Notes under the pieces: generated by a model
Database searches by the model: none
What the model saw: only the letters and a program-made list of their open reading frames with translations
Told to the model about the DNA's origin: nothing
Made by a program: the position numbers and the translations under genes
Shown here: positions 6,653-15,429 of the stretch, one piece after another
How the letters are laid out: every line of letters starts with the position of its first letter
Numbering within the stretch: the stretch's first letter is position 1
Origin: Spartobacteria bacterium UBA695
GTDB lineage: Bacteria; Verrucomicrobiota; Verrucomicrobiia; Chthoniobacterales; Chthoniobacteraceae
Direction of reading: 5' to 3'
DNA: 64,000 nt
Assembly: GCA_002298145.1 (NCBI GenBank)
Contig: DBMP01000025.1
Coordinates: forward strand, 124,001 to 188,000

Positions 6653-8512
6653 ATGCACGTCTGCCGGACCGCCCTCTATACTTTCCTCGCCCTTTCCCTG
6701 GCGCTTACCGCCACCGCGCCCGCTCAGGATGATGGCGAAAATATCAAGCCTTCGTGGCTTACGGAAAAGTTCGCGCGCACTTATACACTGAAGATTCCCG
6801 CGCCCCGGGGGCAGATCCTGGACCGCAATGGCGAGGCGCTGGCCGTCACTCGCGTTTGCCAGAACCTCGGCATTTCCTTCCCCACCCCGCTCGATTACCC
6901 GGACTCCAAGGCCTCGGCCTTTGCCCGCGAACAGATCGCCAAGGTGGAACGCCTCACCGGCCGCAAGCTGAACATTTCCGACAAATCCATCGAGCGCTTT
7001 TACCGCAACCGGGGCATCCTCCCCTTTGACATCATCCAGGATGTCTCGCCCGCGCTCCAGAAGACCCTCAAGGGGGAACTCGGCACCGGGCTCGTCCTGC
7101 ACCCGGTCTACACCCGCTTCTACCCCCACGGCACGACGGCCGCCCACATCATTGGCTACGCCACCCGCTCGGGCGCTCCGCCAGACGCTCCCATCGAGAA
7201 TAACGACCTCATCTGGCCCGACGCCGAGGGGCGCGATGGCCTGGAGGCGACCTTCAACGAACAGCTCACCGGCAAGCCGGGGCAGATGACCATCCGCTTC
7301 GACGCCAACGGCAAGAAGGTCTACGAGAAAATCACCGTCCCGCCCACGCCCGGCTGCAACGTCATCACGACGCTCGACCTCAAGGTCCAGCAGCTTTGCG
7401 AAAAGTCCCTATCCAAGGGAGCCAAGCGCGGGGCCATCGTTTTTGTCGATCCGAACAACGGAGACATCCTGGCGATGGCCTCGGTGCCGACCTTCGACCC
7501 GAACGACTTCAGCCCGTCGATCACCCCCGAGCGCTACAACCAGCTGAACAACGACCCAAGCCTGCCGATGCTCTCGCGCGCCTTCCGCAGCGCCTACCCG
7601 CCCGGATCGACTTGGAAAACCTACGTCGGCATCGCGGCCCTCGAAAGCGGGACGATCAAGCCCGACGACGAATTCTCCGGCCCGCCCTCCCTGCAAATCG
7701 GCAACATCGTCATGCGCAACTGGAGCAAGTACGACGCCGGGATGCTCAACTTCGCTGGAGCCATGGAGCGCTCATGCGACACGTGGTTCTACCAAGTGGG
7801 CATCAAGACCGGCTCCAAGCCGATGGTGGAATGGGCTCAGCGGATGGGCTTCGGCGTGAAAACCGGCATTCCGCTGCGCGCCGAGGTTGAGGGCCTCGTC
7901 ACCACACCCGAGCTGCTTAAAAAGCGCGAGGGGCGGCGCTTCACCGACGGCGACTTGGCGAACTTCTCCATCGGCCAGGGCTACCTGATGGTCACCCCCC
8001 TGCAAAACGCCCAGGCCATGGGCGCGGTGGCCAACGGCGGCATCCTTTACCAGACCCGCCTGGTGCTCCAGGTGCAGAGCTTGGATGAGCAGATTGTCAC
8101 GGCCTACGACATCCGCGTAAAAGACGAGCTGGAGCTGAAAAAAGAGACCTTCGCCGCGGTCAAACAGGGCCTCATTGACGCCACCAGCGGCGGGCATGGC
8201 ACCGGCGGCGGCGGCGCGGTCAATAACGTGGACGTGGCGGGCAAAACGGGCACCGCCGAATGGGGCCCCAAAGCCTCGGGCCGCAACGCCGCGTGGTACG
8301 CCGGATTCGCCCCCGCCGACAATCCGAAATACGCCTTCGCAGCACTCTACGAGAGCGATCCGCACGAAAAACGGAGCCACGGCGGCACCGTGGCCGCGCC
8401 GCTCATCGGCAACGTCCTGCGCGAGCTTTTCCAGGACGAACAGAAGACCCAGAAACAGCGCAAACGCGCCAAGCCCACGCCCACTCCCGCGGCAGAAGAC
8501 GAGCAGGACTAA
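6653..8512 (+). CDS. Class B penicillin-binding protein (PBP2-like transpeptidase)
   Basis: A 619-residue periplasmic peptidoglycan D,D-transpeptidase. An N-terminal signal or anchor (about 5-24) precedes the dimerisation domain starting at PAPRGQILDRNGEALAVT. The catalytic domain has the nucleophile motif S319-T-W-K322, then S374-C-D376, then K531-T-G in VAGKTGTAEWG. The second motif is SxD rather than SxN, which I believe is usual for the PBP2 branch. The C-terminal 25 residues are Lys/Pro/Thr-rich and probably disordered. It normally works with a SEDS glycosyltransferase in elongation or division; no rodA or ftsW is in view. It is divergent from fur-suf and convergent with a histidine kinase. 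Confidence 0.88.
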   Translation: MHVCRTALYTFLALSLALTATAPAQDDGENIKPSWLTEKFARTYTLKIPAPRGQILDRNGEALAVTRVCQNLGISFPTPLDYPDSKASAFAREQIAKVERLTGRKLNISDKSIERFYRNRGILPFDIIQDVSPALQKTLKGELGTGLVLHPVYTRFYPHGTTAAHIIGYATRSGAPPDAPIENNDLIWPDAEGRDGLEATFNEQLTGKPGQMTIRFDANGKKVYEKITVPPTPGCNVITTLDLKVQQLCEKSLSKGAKRGAIVFVDPNNGDILAMASVPTFDPNDFSPSITPERYNQLNNDPSLPMLSRAFRSAYPPGSTWKTYVGIAALESGTIKPDDEFSGPPSLQIGNIVMRNWSKYDAGMLNFAGAMERSCDTWFYQVGIKTGSKPMVEWAQRMGFGVKTGIPLRAEVEGLVTTPELLKKREGRRFTDGDLANFSIGQGYLMVTPLQNAQAMGAVANGGILYQTRLVLQVQSLDEQIVTAYDIRVKDELELKKETFAAVKQGLIDATSGGHGTGGGGAVNNVDVAGKTGTAEWGPKASGRNAAWYAGFAPADNPKYAFAALYESDPHEKRSHGGTVAAPLIGNVLRELFQDEQKTQKQRKRAKPTPTPAAEDEQD

Positions 8513-8542
8513 CCGAACCTTGCGCACCGCTCCGCAAGCGCG

Positions 8543-9652
8543 CTATTGCAGCCGTGGCAGCGTAAAAATTACCGCTGTACCTTTATTAACCGCGCTCTTG
8601 ATCCGAATTCGGCCGCCTTGGAGGTCAATCAATGACTTCGCAATGGCTAACCCAAAGCCCATCCCCGGGCTTCCGGATTCCTTCTCTCCCGGTTCAAATA
8701 TACGAGCCAGCTTTTCAGGAATAATGCCGCTGCCTGTGTCCTGGACGACGGTTTCAATCTCGTCTCCTTTTTCAGAACTGGTGACCGTGATTTCACCAGC
8801 CCGGGTGTAGCGCAACGCGTTACCGATCAAATTCATCAAGACTCGATGCAGCGCGTCCTGTGAGGCGGCCACCACCACCGACGGGTCAACCCGGTTGGAG
8901 AGAATGACCTGTTTCGCGCGGGCGAGTATCTTCAGTTGCTCCATGACATTCGCCACGGAATCGAACAGTCGGACCTCTGTAATTTCCAACTTTCCAACCC
9001 CCGAGATCACGTCCGCAAGCTCTCTCATCGCCTTCTCCATCGCAACGGCAAGGTGTGCCGCATTTCGGTCGATCGTATCTAGAGCTTCCAGGGTTTCAGG
9101 GGTTTTCGCCTCCGGGGGAAGGGTCTCGATGACGTCCGCCACGGCCAAAGCAATCGCGCCCAACGGCGTTCGAAAATCATGCACTAAAAACGCCAGTTGG
9201 CGGGCATCCTCTTCTTTAATGATATCGGTTTGTTTCTCGCTAAAACGACTCAACCCGACCGCGGCGGCGGAATCAATGACCTCCTCGATGATCAGCCTCG
9301 CTTCCTCTGTCAACGGCATGCCCTCTTCGATACAAACATCGCGAATCGCCTGCCGAAACGCACGAAACTCCCCGACCACCTGCCCGGCATCAAAACCCTG
9401 TTCGGCGCGCAGAAATCCGTGCTCCGTCGCCCGCTCGACCTCGTCCTGCACAGAGAAAGGGGTGGGATCATCGGTACCGAGAGCTTCCGCAACTACATCC
9501 AGGAGAGCCAACATTCTATTCTCCAAGAGCAGCTGTTTGATTTCTGGCCCAAAAATACGCCTCGCCTCGCGTATCCAAACAGCGAAAATCCGCTCCTTCT
9601 TCGATAGAATGAGCCTCCCATAGTAAGCCCGGCTCGCGGTGTTCAAATCCAT
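8543..9652 (-). CDS. Soluble sensor histidine kinase with RsbRD-type N-terminus
   Basis: A 369-residue cytoplasmic histidine kinase. Residues 8-135 are helical and resemble the RsbRD_N/RsbU sensing domain (ERIFAVWIREARRIFG, then QVVGEFRAFRQAIRD). The phosphoacceptor is H158 in FLVHDFRTPLGAIA. The ATPase region has an N box (LMNLIGNALRYTRAGE), a G1 box (DTGSGIIPEKL) and a G2 box (GMGFGLAIAKSL). There are no transmembrane segments, so it senses a cytoplasmic signal or partner. No response regulator is adjacent, so it is an orphan. It ends 30 bases from the PBP gene, to which it is convergent. Confidence 0.88.
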   Translation of the reverse strand: MDLNTASRAYYGRLILSKKERIFAVWIREARRIFGPEIKQLLLENRMLALLDVVAEALGTDDPTPFSVQDEVERATEHGFLRAEQGFDAGQVVGEFRAFRQAIRDVCIEEGMPLTEEARLIIEEVIDSAAAVGLSRFSEKQTDIIKEEDARQLAFLVHDFRTPLGAIALAVADVIETLPPEAKTPETLEALDTIDRNAAHLAVAMEKAMRELADVISGVGKLEITEVRLFDSVANVMEQLKILARAKQVILSNRVDPSVVVAASQDALHRVLMNLIGNALRYTRAGEITVTSSEKGDEIETVVQDTGSGIIPEKLARIFEPGEKESGSPGMGFGLAIAKSLIDLQGGRIRIKSAVNKGTAVIFTLPRLQ

Positions 9653-9856
9653 GCTTGCTATACGTTTCTGCGAAGAGCGCAGGATTCAGGGTAATCCTGA
9701 TCATCCTCTCCAGGCTGCCAAGCTTGCCCAGACCGCCCAAAAAAATCTTTTTAATAAGCCAAAAAGCGGCGTTCGTCTGCGGATTCTTCCCGCTCTTCCC
9801 AGGTAACGCCAACGACAACCCCACCTATTCACTTTCCGGCATGGTTTCGCAAAAAA

Positions 9857-9904
9857 GTGCATATCCGAAACGCAAACCGGTGCATTTCCGCATCGGGGGT
9901 GCAT
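9857..9904 (+). promoter_or_regulatory. Three GTGCAT direct repeats upstream of the alpha-mannosidase
   Basis: GTGCAT occurs at 9857-9862, 9880-9885 and 9899-9904, spaced 23 and 19 bases apart, within 70 bases of the alpha-mannosidase start at 9924. The pattern suggests a regulator bound on one face of the helix. No cognate regulator is adjacent. Confidence 0.35.
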
Positions 9905-9923
9905 TTGGTAAACAGCCTCCATC

Positions 9924-12900
9924 ATGATTACTCTCGAATGGCGTAACCGCCTCGACAACTGGCGCAAAGTCCTCCCCAAACTCTTTTTCGTACCCCTCGG
10001 CGAAGTCGCCTTCGAAGGGTTCACCACCTTTGAGCAGCTCACCCCGAGCCAGGCGCTCGCGAACCCGCTGCGTCCCTTCCCACAGGGAACCCGCTGGGGT
10101 GCGCACAATGAATGTGCCTGGCTGCGCACATCGGTCCGAATTCCCGAATCCGCGCGCGGGGAACGGGTCGTCATCCGGCCCGAGACGGGGCTCGAAAGCC
10201 TGGTGTGGGTTGACGGGAAGCCCGTCGGTTCGCGCAGCTGGTCGGAGCGGGAAATCACCCTCACCCATCAAGCCCAAGGCGGCGAAACCATCGACATTCT
10301 CTTGCAATCCTACGCGGGCAACGGCACGCGCGAATGCGGCACCGGCCCCGTCCCCGACGGGGTTCTCACCGTGCCGCCCACCCCGGAGTGCCAGGCCACG
10401 ATTGAGAAAAGCGAATTCGGCCTTTGGAACGAAGAAGTCTACCAGCTCTGGCTCGACGTCGAGACCCTCGCTCTGCTCGCCGAGTCCCTGGCCGACCGCG
10501 AATCCCTCCGGCTGGCGCAGATCGAAGACGCGCTCAAGGAAATGACCGTCGTGGTGGACCCGGAGCTGCCGCGCGCCGAGCTGCTGGAAACCGTCCGGCA
10601 GGGCCGCGAACTGCTCAAGCCGCTGCTCCAAGCCCGCAACGGCTCCACCGCGCCGGAGATGCACTGCTTCGGCCACGCCCACCTCGACCTCGCCTGGCTC
10701 TGGCCGCTGGCCGAGACCGACCGGAAGTGCGGGCGCACCTTCTCCTCGCAGCTCACGCTCATGGAGGAGTACCCGGAGTATAAATTCCTGCAAAGCCAGC
10801 CCTACCTTTACCAGGTAGCCCAGCGCCAGTTCCCGGACATCTACGAGCGGGTCCACGCCGCCGTCAAGCGCGGCCAGTGGGTGCCCGACGGCGCAATGTG
10901 GGTCGAGGCCGATACCAACCTGCCTTGCGGCGAAAGCCTCGTCCGCCAGTTCCTCTACGGGAAACAATTCTTCAAAGATGAATTCGGCGTCGACAGCCGT
11001 CTCATGTGGCTGCCGGACGTCTTCGGCTACAGCGGGGCGTTGCCGCAGATCATGCAAGGCTGCCGCGTCGAGTATTTCTCCACACAGAAGATTTTCTGGA
11101 TCTACGACGGCGGCGAAATTTTCCCCTACAACTGGTTCTGGTGGGAAGGCATCGACGGCAGCCGCGTGCTGAGCTACCTGCACCACGACTACAACAGCCA
11201 TACCGACCCCAAATCGCTGGCCAACCGCTGGAAAGAGCGCCCGCAGAAAGCTGGCTTCCACACCAAGCGGCTCCAGCCCTTCGGATGGGGCGACGGCGGC
11301 GGCGGCCCCGTGCGCGATCACGTCGAATACCTTCGCCGCCAGCGCGACCTGGAGGGCAGCCCGCGCTGCACTATCGAAGCGCCCGCAGCGTTCTTCGAGG
11401 AAATGGTGGCCGATGAAAAATCGCTCGCCCAAGTGCCAACCTGGGTAGGCGAGCTCTACTTCCAGGCCCATCGCGGCACCTTTACCACCCAGGCCCACGT
11501 CAAAAAGAGCAATCGCCGGTGCGAACACGCCCTGCACAACCTGGAGTTCTGGGGCGGCGCGGCGACGATCCTGCGCGGGAAAGCCTTCCCCGCCAAGCAC
11601 GTCGAGGCGCTCTGGAAAGAGGTTCTCCTCAATCAGTTCCACGATATTATCCCAGGCTCCTCAGTACACCAGGTCTACGAAGAAGCCGCGCTCGCCTACG
11701 CCCGCGTGCTTGAGGAAACCGCCAGCGAAACGGCCTCGACTTTGAGCACCCTTTGCGACACCGACGCCGATGCGCTGACCCTCTTCAACTCGCAATCATG
11801 GGAGCGCCAGGAAGTCATCGAGCTGCCCGAGGGCTTCGATGCCGCCACCGACCTCTCCGGCAACGCGCTCGTTACCCAGCAGGTTTGCGGCAAGACCTTC
11901 GCGCAAACCCCGGCCATTCCCGCCACCGGCTGGACCACCGTACGGCGCGGGGCCAAGCAGCCCACCGCCGTCCCCGCCAGCCCGCTCACGGCCACGCCCA
12001 CCTCGCTGGAAAACGAGTTCCTCCGCGTCACCCTCAACAACCGGGGCGAGCTCACCAGCATCTGGGACAAAGAAACCCAGACGGAATGGGCAGCCGGAGC
12101 CTGCAACTCCCTGCGGATGTACAAAGACATCCCCAACAGCTTCGACGCCTGGGACCTCGCCAGCAACTACAAGCAAACGCCGGTACTACTGGATCACCCT
12201 GCCGAAATCGAGGTCATCGCGGCAGGCTCGCTGCTGGCCATCGTGCGCGTCAAACGCCAGATCCACGCCTCCCAGCTCGTCCAGGACATTGTCCTGACCG
12301 CCGGAAGCCGCCGCATCGAATTCCGTACGCAGGTGGAATGGCAGGAGAAGCACAAGCTCCTCAAGGTGAACTTCCCGGTCACGGTTCGTTCGGAGACGGC
12401 GCTCAACGAAATCCAGTTCGGCCACGTCGCCCACCCCACCCACACCTCGCGCCCCTCGGACGCCACGCAGTTCGAAGTCTGCCAGCACCGCTGGACCGCG
12501 CTTGCAGAATCCGCTCGCGGTGCCGCCGTGCTCAACGACTGCAAATACGGCGTGAACGTCGAGGGCAATAGCATCAACCTCACCTTGCTGCGCGCCCCGC
12601 TCGCTCCCGACATGACGGCCGACCAGGGCTCGCACCAGTTCACCTACGCCTTCTACGCCTGGAGCGGCCGCGGCTTCGCCGAATCCGGCCTGGTGCGGCA
12701 GGGCTACGAGCTCAACTCGCCCCTCCTGAGCGCCCCCGGTGCCGCCGAGCCCGGCAGCCTCTTCTCGCTCACCGCGCCCAACATCATCCTGGAAACCCTC
12801 AAGCCCGCCGAAGACGGCTCGGGCGACCTCATCGCGCGGTTCTACGAATCCGCCCGCACCGCCACCCGGACCCAACTGGAAGTAAAGCACCCCTTCCAGC

Positions 12901-13016
12901 AAGCCACGCTGACCAACCTGATCGAAGAGAACCAGACCCCGCTTCCCTTCGACGGCAAATCGCTCGCTCTGGAATTCCGGCCCTTCGAAATCAAGACCAT
13001 CCGGTTCACAAAATAA
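9924..13016 (+). CDS. Alpha-mannosidase, GH38
   Basis: A 1030-residue GH38 alpha-mannosidase, the usual length for the family. After an N-terminal beta domain, the catalytic domain starts with CFGHAHLDLAWLWPLAET, whose His and Asp bind the active-site zinc. The nucleophile is D365 in MWLPDVFGYSGALPQ. Further family motifs include LPQIMQGCRVEYFSTQK and LLNQFHDIIPGSSVHQVYE. The C-terminal half (about 640-1030) is the beta-rich mannosidase domain. No signal peptide is seen, so it is probably cytoplasmic and acts on imported mannosides. It stands alone; the main carbohydrate locus lies 12 kb away. ATG at 9924 begins MITLEWRNRLDNWR. Confidence 0.93.
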   Translation: MITLEWRNRLDNWRKVLPKLFFVPLGEVAFEGFTTFEQLTPSQALANPLRPFPQGTRWGAHNECAWLRTSVRIPESARGERVVIRPETGLESLVWVDGKPVGSRSWSEREITLTHQAQGGETIDILLQSYAGNGTRECGTGPVPDGVLTVPPTPECQATIEKSEFGLWNEEVYQLWLDVETLALLAESLADRESLRLAQIEDALKEMTVVVDPELPRAELLETVRQGRELLKPLLQARNGSTAPEMHCFGHAHLDLAWLWPLAETDRKCGRTFSSQLTLMEEYPEYKFLQSQPYLYQVAQRQFPDIYERVHAAVKRGQWVPDGAMWVEADTNLPCGESLVRQFLYGKQFFKDEFGVDSRLMWLPDVFGYSGALPQIMQGCRVEYFSTQKIFWIYDGGEIFPYNWFWWEGIDGSRVLSYLHHDYNSHTDPKSLANRWKERPQKAGFHTKRLQPFGWGDGGGGPVRDHVEYLRRQRDLEGSPRCTIEAPAAFFEEMVADEKSLAQVPTWVGELYFQAHRGTFTTQAHVKKSNRRCEHALHNLEFWGGAATILRGKAFPAKHVEALWKEVLLNQFHDIIPGSSVHQVYEEAALAYARVLEETASETASTLSTLCDTDADALTLFNSQSWERQEVIELPEGFDAATDLSGNALVTQQVCGKTFAQTPAIPATGWTTVRRGAKQPTAVPASPLTATPTSLENEFLRVTLNNRGELTSIWDKETQTEWAAGACNSLRMYKDIPNSFDAWDLASNYKQTPVLLDHPAEIEVIAAGSLLAIVRVKRQIHASQLVQDIVLTAGSRRIEFRTQVEWQEKHKLLKVNFPVTVRSETALNEIQFGHVAHPTHTSRPSDATQFEVCQHRWTALAESARGAAVLNDCKYGVNVEGNSINLTLLRAPLAPDMTADQGSHQFTYAFYAWSGRGFAESGLVRQGYELNSPLLSAPGAAEPGSLFSLTAPNIILETLKPAEDGSGDLIARFYESARTATRTQLEVKHPFQQATLTNLIEENQTPLPFDGKSLALEFRPFEIKTIRFTK

Positions 13017-13128
13017 CCGCAGGTCCACCGCGCGCGAGGTGGAAGAGGAATGCGACGGGAAGCCCCGGCGAACGAGCCGCAATCCCCGGCTTGTTTCGCC
13101 GAAGAGCCGCCGTTAACGTGGCTCTCCG

Positions 13129-14202
13129 ATGGCCAGAGTCCTCTTCCACCTCGATATGGACGCGTTCTTCGCCTCCGTCGAACAGCGCGACAACCCGGCG
13201 CTTGCAGGCAAGCCGGTGATCGTCGGCGCGCCGCCGGACCGTCGTGGAGTCGTCTCGGCCGCCAGCTACGAGGCCCGGGCCTTCGGCGTTCATTCCGCCA
13301 TGCCCTCCCGCACGGCCTATCGGCTCTGCCCCGGGGGGATCTTCGTCTCCCCACGCATGAGCGCCTACCGGGACGTATCGCGCCAGATCATGGCACGCCT
13401 CGCGGGCTACGCCGACGCCATCGAGCCGATGTCCATCGACGAAGCGTACCTCGAAATGAGCAGCCGTTTCCAGGACCTCCCCGCGGACGATGCCATCCGC
13501 GCCGCTATGGACCTGGGGAGGGAAATCAAAGAAACCATCCGGCAAGAACATCGGCTCAACGCCTCCATCGGCATCGCCACCAACAAACTGCTCGCCAAAA
13601 TCGCCAGCGATTACGACAAACCCGACGGCCTTTTTTGCATCACCGAGAGCGAGAAAAAAGCCTTCCTGCGCCCCCTGCCCGCCTCATCCATCCACGGCGT
13701 GGGCAAAGTCACCGCCGAAGTCCTCACCAAAGCGGGCCTGCGCACCATCGGCGACATCCAGGACCACCCCGGGGACCTGCGCGCGCTCGTCGGCTCCTTC
13801 GGCGCGGCCCTCAAACGCTACGCCTGCGGCGAGGACGACCGGGCGCTGGAAGTCGAAGGCGAAGTTAAGAGCATCAGCGTCGAGGACACCTTCGAGCGGG
13901 ACACCGAAGACCGCCGCATTCTGGTCCCCACGCTCAAAGCGCAGGCCGAGGAAATCGCGCGCAAACTCTCGCGCGAGCAACTCGCCGCCAAAACCGTCCA
14001 AGTCAAAGTACGTTACAGCGACTTCAAGACCCTCACGCGGCAGATCAGCATCGAAGACCCGGTGGAGGACGCCGAGACCCTCTACCTCCTGGCTTGCAGC
14101 CTCCTGCGCCGGGACCGCCTCGTCACGCGCCCCCTGCGGCTGCTAGGCCTAGGAGTCTCGCGCATGGTCCCGCCCGCCTCGCAACTCATGCTGCCGTTTT
14201 AG
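13129..14202 (+). CDS. dinB: DNA polymerase IV (Y-family)
   Basis: A 357-residue translesion polymerase of usual DinB length. The palm motif FHLDMDAFFASVEQRDN carries the first catalytic Asp, and MSIDEAYLEMS carries the Asp-Glu pair. The little finger ends at LMLPF, close to the form of a clamp-binding QLxLPF peptide. The thumb has SIHGVGKVTAEVL (helix-hairpin-helix). Start ATG 13129 gives the canonical N-terminus. Convergent with the TIR gene. The end-joining operon 7 kb downstream gives this region a second DNA-repair function. Confidence 0.95.
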   Translation: MARVLFHLDMDAFFASVEQRDNPALAGKPVIVGAPPDRRGVVSAASYEARAFGVHSAMPSRTAYRLCPGGIFVSPRMSAYRDVSRQIMARLAGYADAIEPMSIDEAYLEMSSRFQDLPADDAIRAAMDLGREIKETIRQEHRLNASIGIATNKLLAKIASDYDKPDGLFCITESEKKAFLRPLPASSIHGVGKVTAEVLTKAGLRTIGDIQDHPGDLRALVGSFGAALKRYACGEDDRALEVEGEVKSISVEDTFERDTEDRRILVPTLKAQAEEIARKLSREQLAAKTVQVKVRYSDFKTLTRQISIEDPVEDAETLYLLACSLLRRDRLVTRPLRLLGLGVSRMVPPASQLMLPF

Positions 14203-14252
14203 CAAATAACAGGCCTCAAAAATCAGGAAAACAGTCGGAGTTGACCCCAAGG

Positions 14253-15110
14253 TTATTTTAGTTTTCTTGCTAGTCTCTTTGAAATTTCAGGAATTCCGAC
14301 CGAGGAGGGAATGCCAACCTTGTTTGCTAGTCGCGGGCTATATTCGTATATGTCTTTGGCTGTTACATTATGCCAGACAGGCAGAATAACGTCGTTTTTC
14401 TCCATTATTTCTCTTGTAAAGATGGAATCGTATTCGGCCTTTGTCCACCCCTCGTTCGATAGAAAATTCGGCGATAGAACTAGAATACATTTTTTTGCCT
14501 CACGTAGCCCTTTTTCGATACTCTCTCGGAGATCGTCACCGACAGCTAACGAATATTCGTCATACCATACAGGGCACATGTTTTTTGAAAGATCGACCAC
14601 CAAATCTCGAACCAAGGCATCTTTATCTCTGGAATCGTGTGATATAAATGCTAAGGGTTTTTCAAATCCGGATCTTATTTCTGCATAGCATCTATCCCGA
14701 ACTAAAACATGGAACCCATGCAGCCCTCCTTCATCTGCAATTCTCCCCCTTTCTTCCGGGCTCAGACTCTCATTAATATAGAGAAATATTCGCTTGGTAA
14801 AAACAAGAGTTGTTGATGATGCCTTTTCGGGATAATCAGCAAATCCTGTCATTATTTCGATACCGTCGCCTGATGATGTAAGCACACATTGGGCTGCTTC
14901 CTGGGATCGAAAAATGGCTCGCGCTTTCTCCAGAATATTGGATCCTTCAGAAATATAGAGAGCTAAGTATTTTGCATTTGCATCATATTCTAGGGCTATC
15001 TTTACAAAAACGCTTTCTATATTTTCACCCATTCCGTTGTGCAGTTGCCACTCAGTCTGCAAGCACATGCACTTGATATCTGTGTCAAAATATTCCCGTA
15101 TCGTGGCCAT
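14253..15110 (-). CDS. TIR-domain protein with unknown N-terminal domain
   Basis: A 285-residue protein, visibly more AT-rich than its neighbours. Residues 152-285 form a bacterial TIR domain: LAFISHDSRDKD at the start, VWYDEYSLAVGDDLRESIE in the middle, and SNEGWTKAE with the likely catalytic Glu226 in the SxxxWxxxE context. Such TIR domains often cleave NAD+ or make cyclic-ADP-ribose signals in anti-phage defence. Residues 1-150 match nothing I recognise and may be the sensing part. No membrane segment is seen. It stands alone between dinB and tRNA-Gln, so no partner effector or sensor gene is visible. Defence function is inference. Confidence 0.8.
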   Translation of the reverse strand: MATIREYFDTDIKCMCLQTEWQLHNGMGENIESVFVKIALEYDANAKYLALYISEGSNILEKARAIFRSQEAAQCVLTSSGDGIEIMTGFADYPEKASSTTLVFTKRIFLYINESLSPEERGRIADEGGLHGFHVLVRDRCYAEIRSGFEKPLAFISHDSRDKDALVRDLVVDLSKNMCPVWYDEYSLAVGDDLRESIEKGLREAKKCILVLSPNFLSNEGWTKAEYDSIFTREIMEKNDVILPVWHNVTAKDIYEYSPRLANKVGIPSSVGIPEISKRLARKLK

Positions 15111-15234
15111 ATTTACCGCAACTCATTAGGCCTAACGAAACCGAAAATCAATGTTTCACTCAAATTAAGACCTTGCCTGATTAAAACACCAAGAGGCGTG
15201 CACGAACTGGCACGGCGGGACGCAGGAGCGAGAA

Positions 15235-15308
15235 TGGCTGCCTCACTAGGACTCGAACCTAGACAAGCAGATCCAGAATCTGCTGTGCTACCATTACACC
15301 ATGAGGCA
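15235..15308 (-). tRNA. tRNA-Gln (anticodon CTG)
   Basis: A complete cloverleaf reads on the minus strand: acceptor TGCCTCA/TGAGGCA, D arm GTGT...GCAC, anticodon stem GCAGA/TCTGC around the loop TTCTGGA (anticodon CTG), and T arm CTAGG-TTCGAGT-CCTAG. The discriminator is G and CCA is encoded. Length is 74 bases with CCA. The TIR gene lies just past its 3' end. Confidence 0.95.
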
Positions 15309-15429
15309 GTTGGCGTCTCCTCCCGGGTTGCGGGAAGGGTTTGGATTAGTAGCCGGAATCCGCTCCGGCTGCAATAGAAATTTCGGCTTTCCCCCTCCCT
15401 CTACGGGCTCTTTCTCTAAAAAATTCCCC

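Noticed and set aside
7772..7780. SCD instead of SxN in the second transpeptidase motif of the PBP
   Set aside because: SxD is, as far as I recall, normal in the PBP2 branch, so it is not a sign of inactivation.
9825..11642. A 605-codon open frame opposite the alpha-mannosidase
   Set aside because: It is antisense to a clear GH38 catalytic domain; the open frame is a consequence of high GC at third positions.
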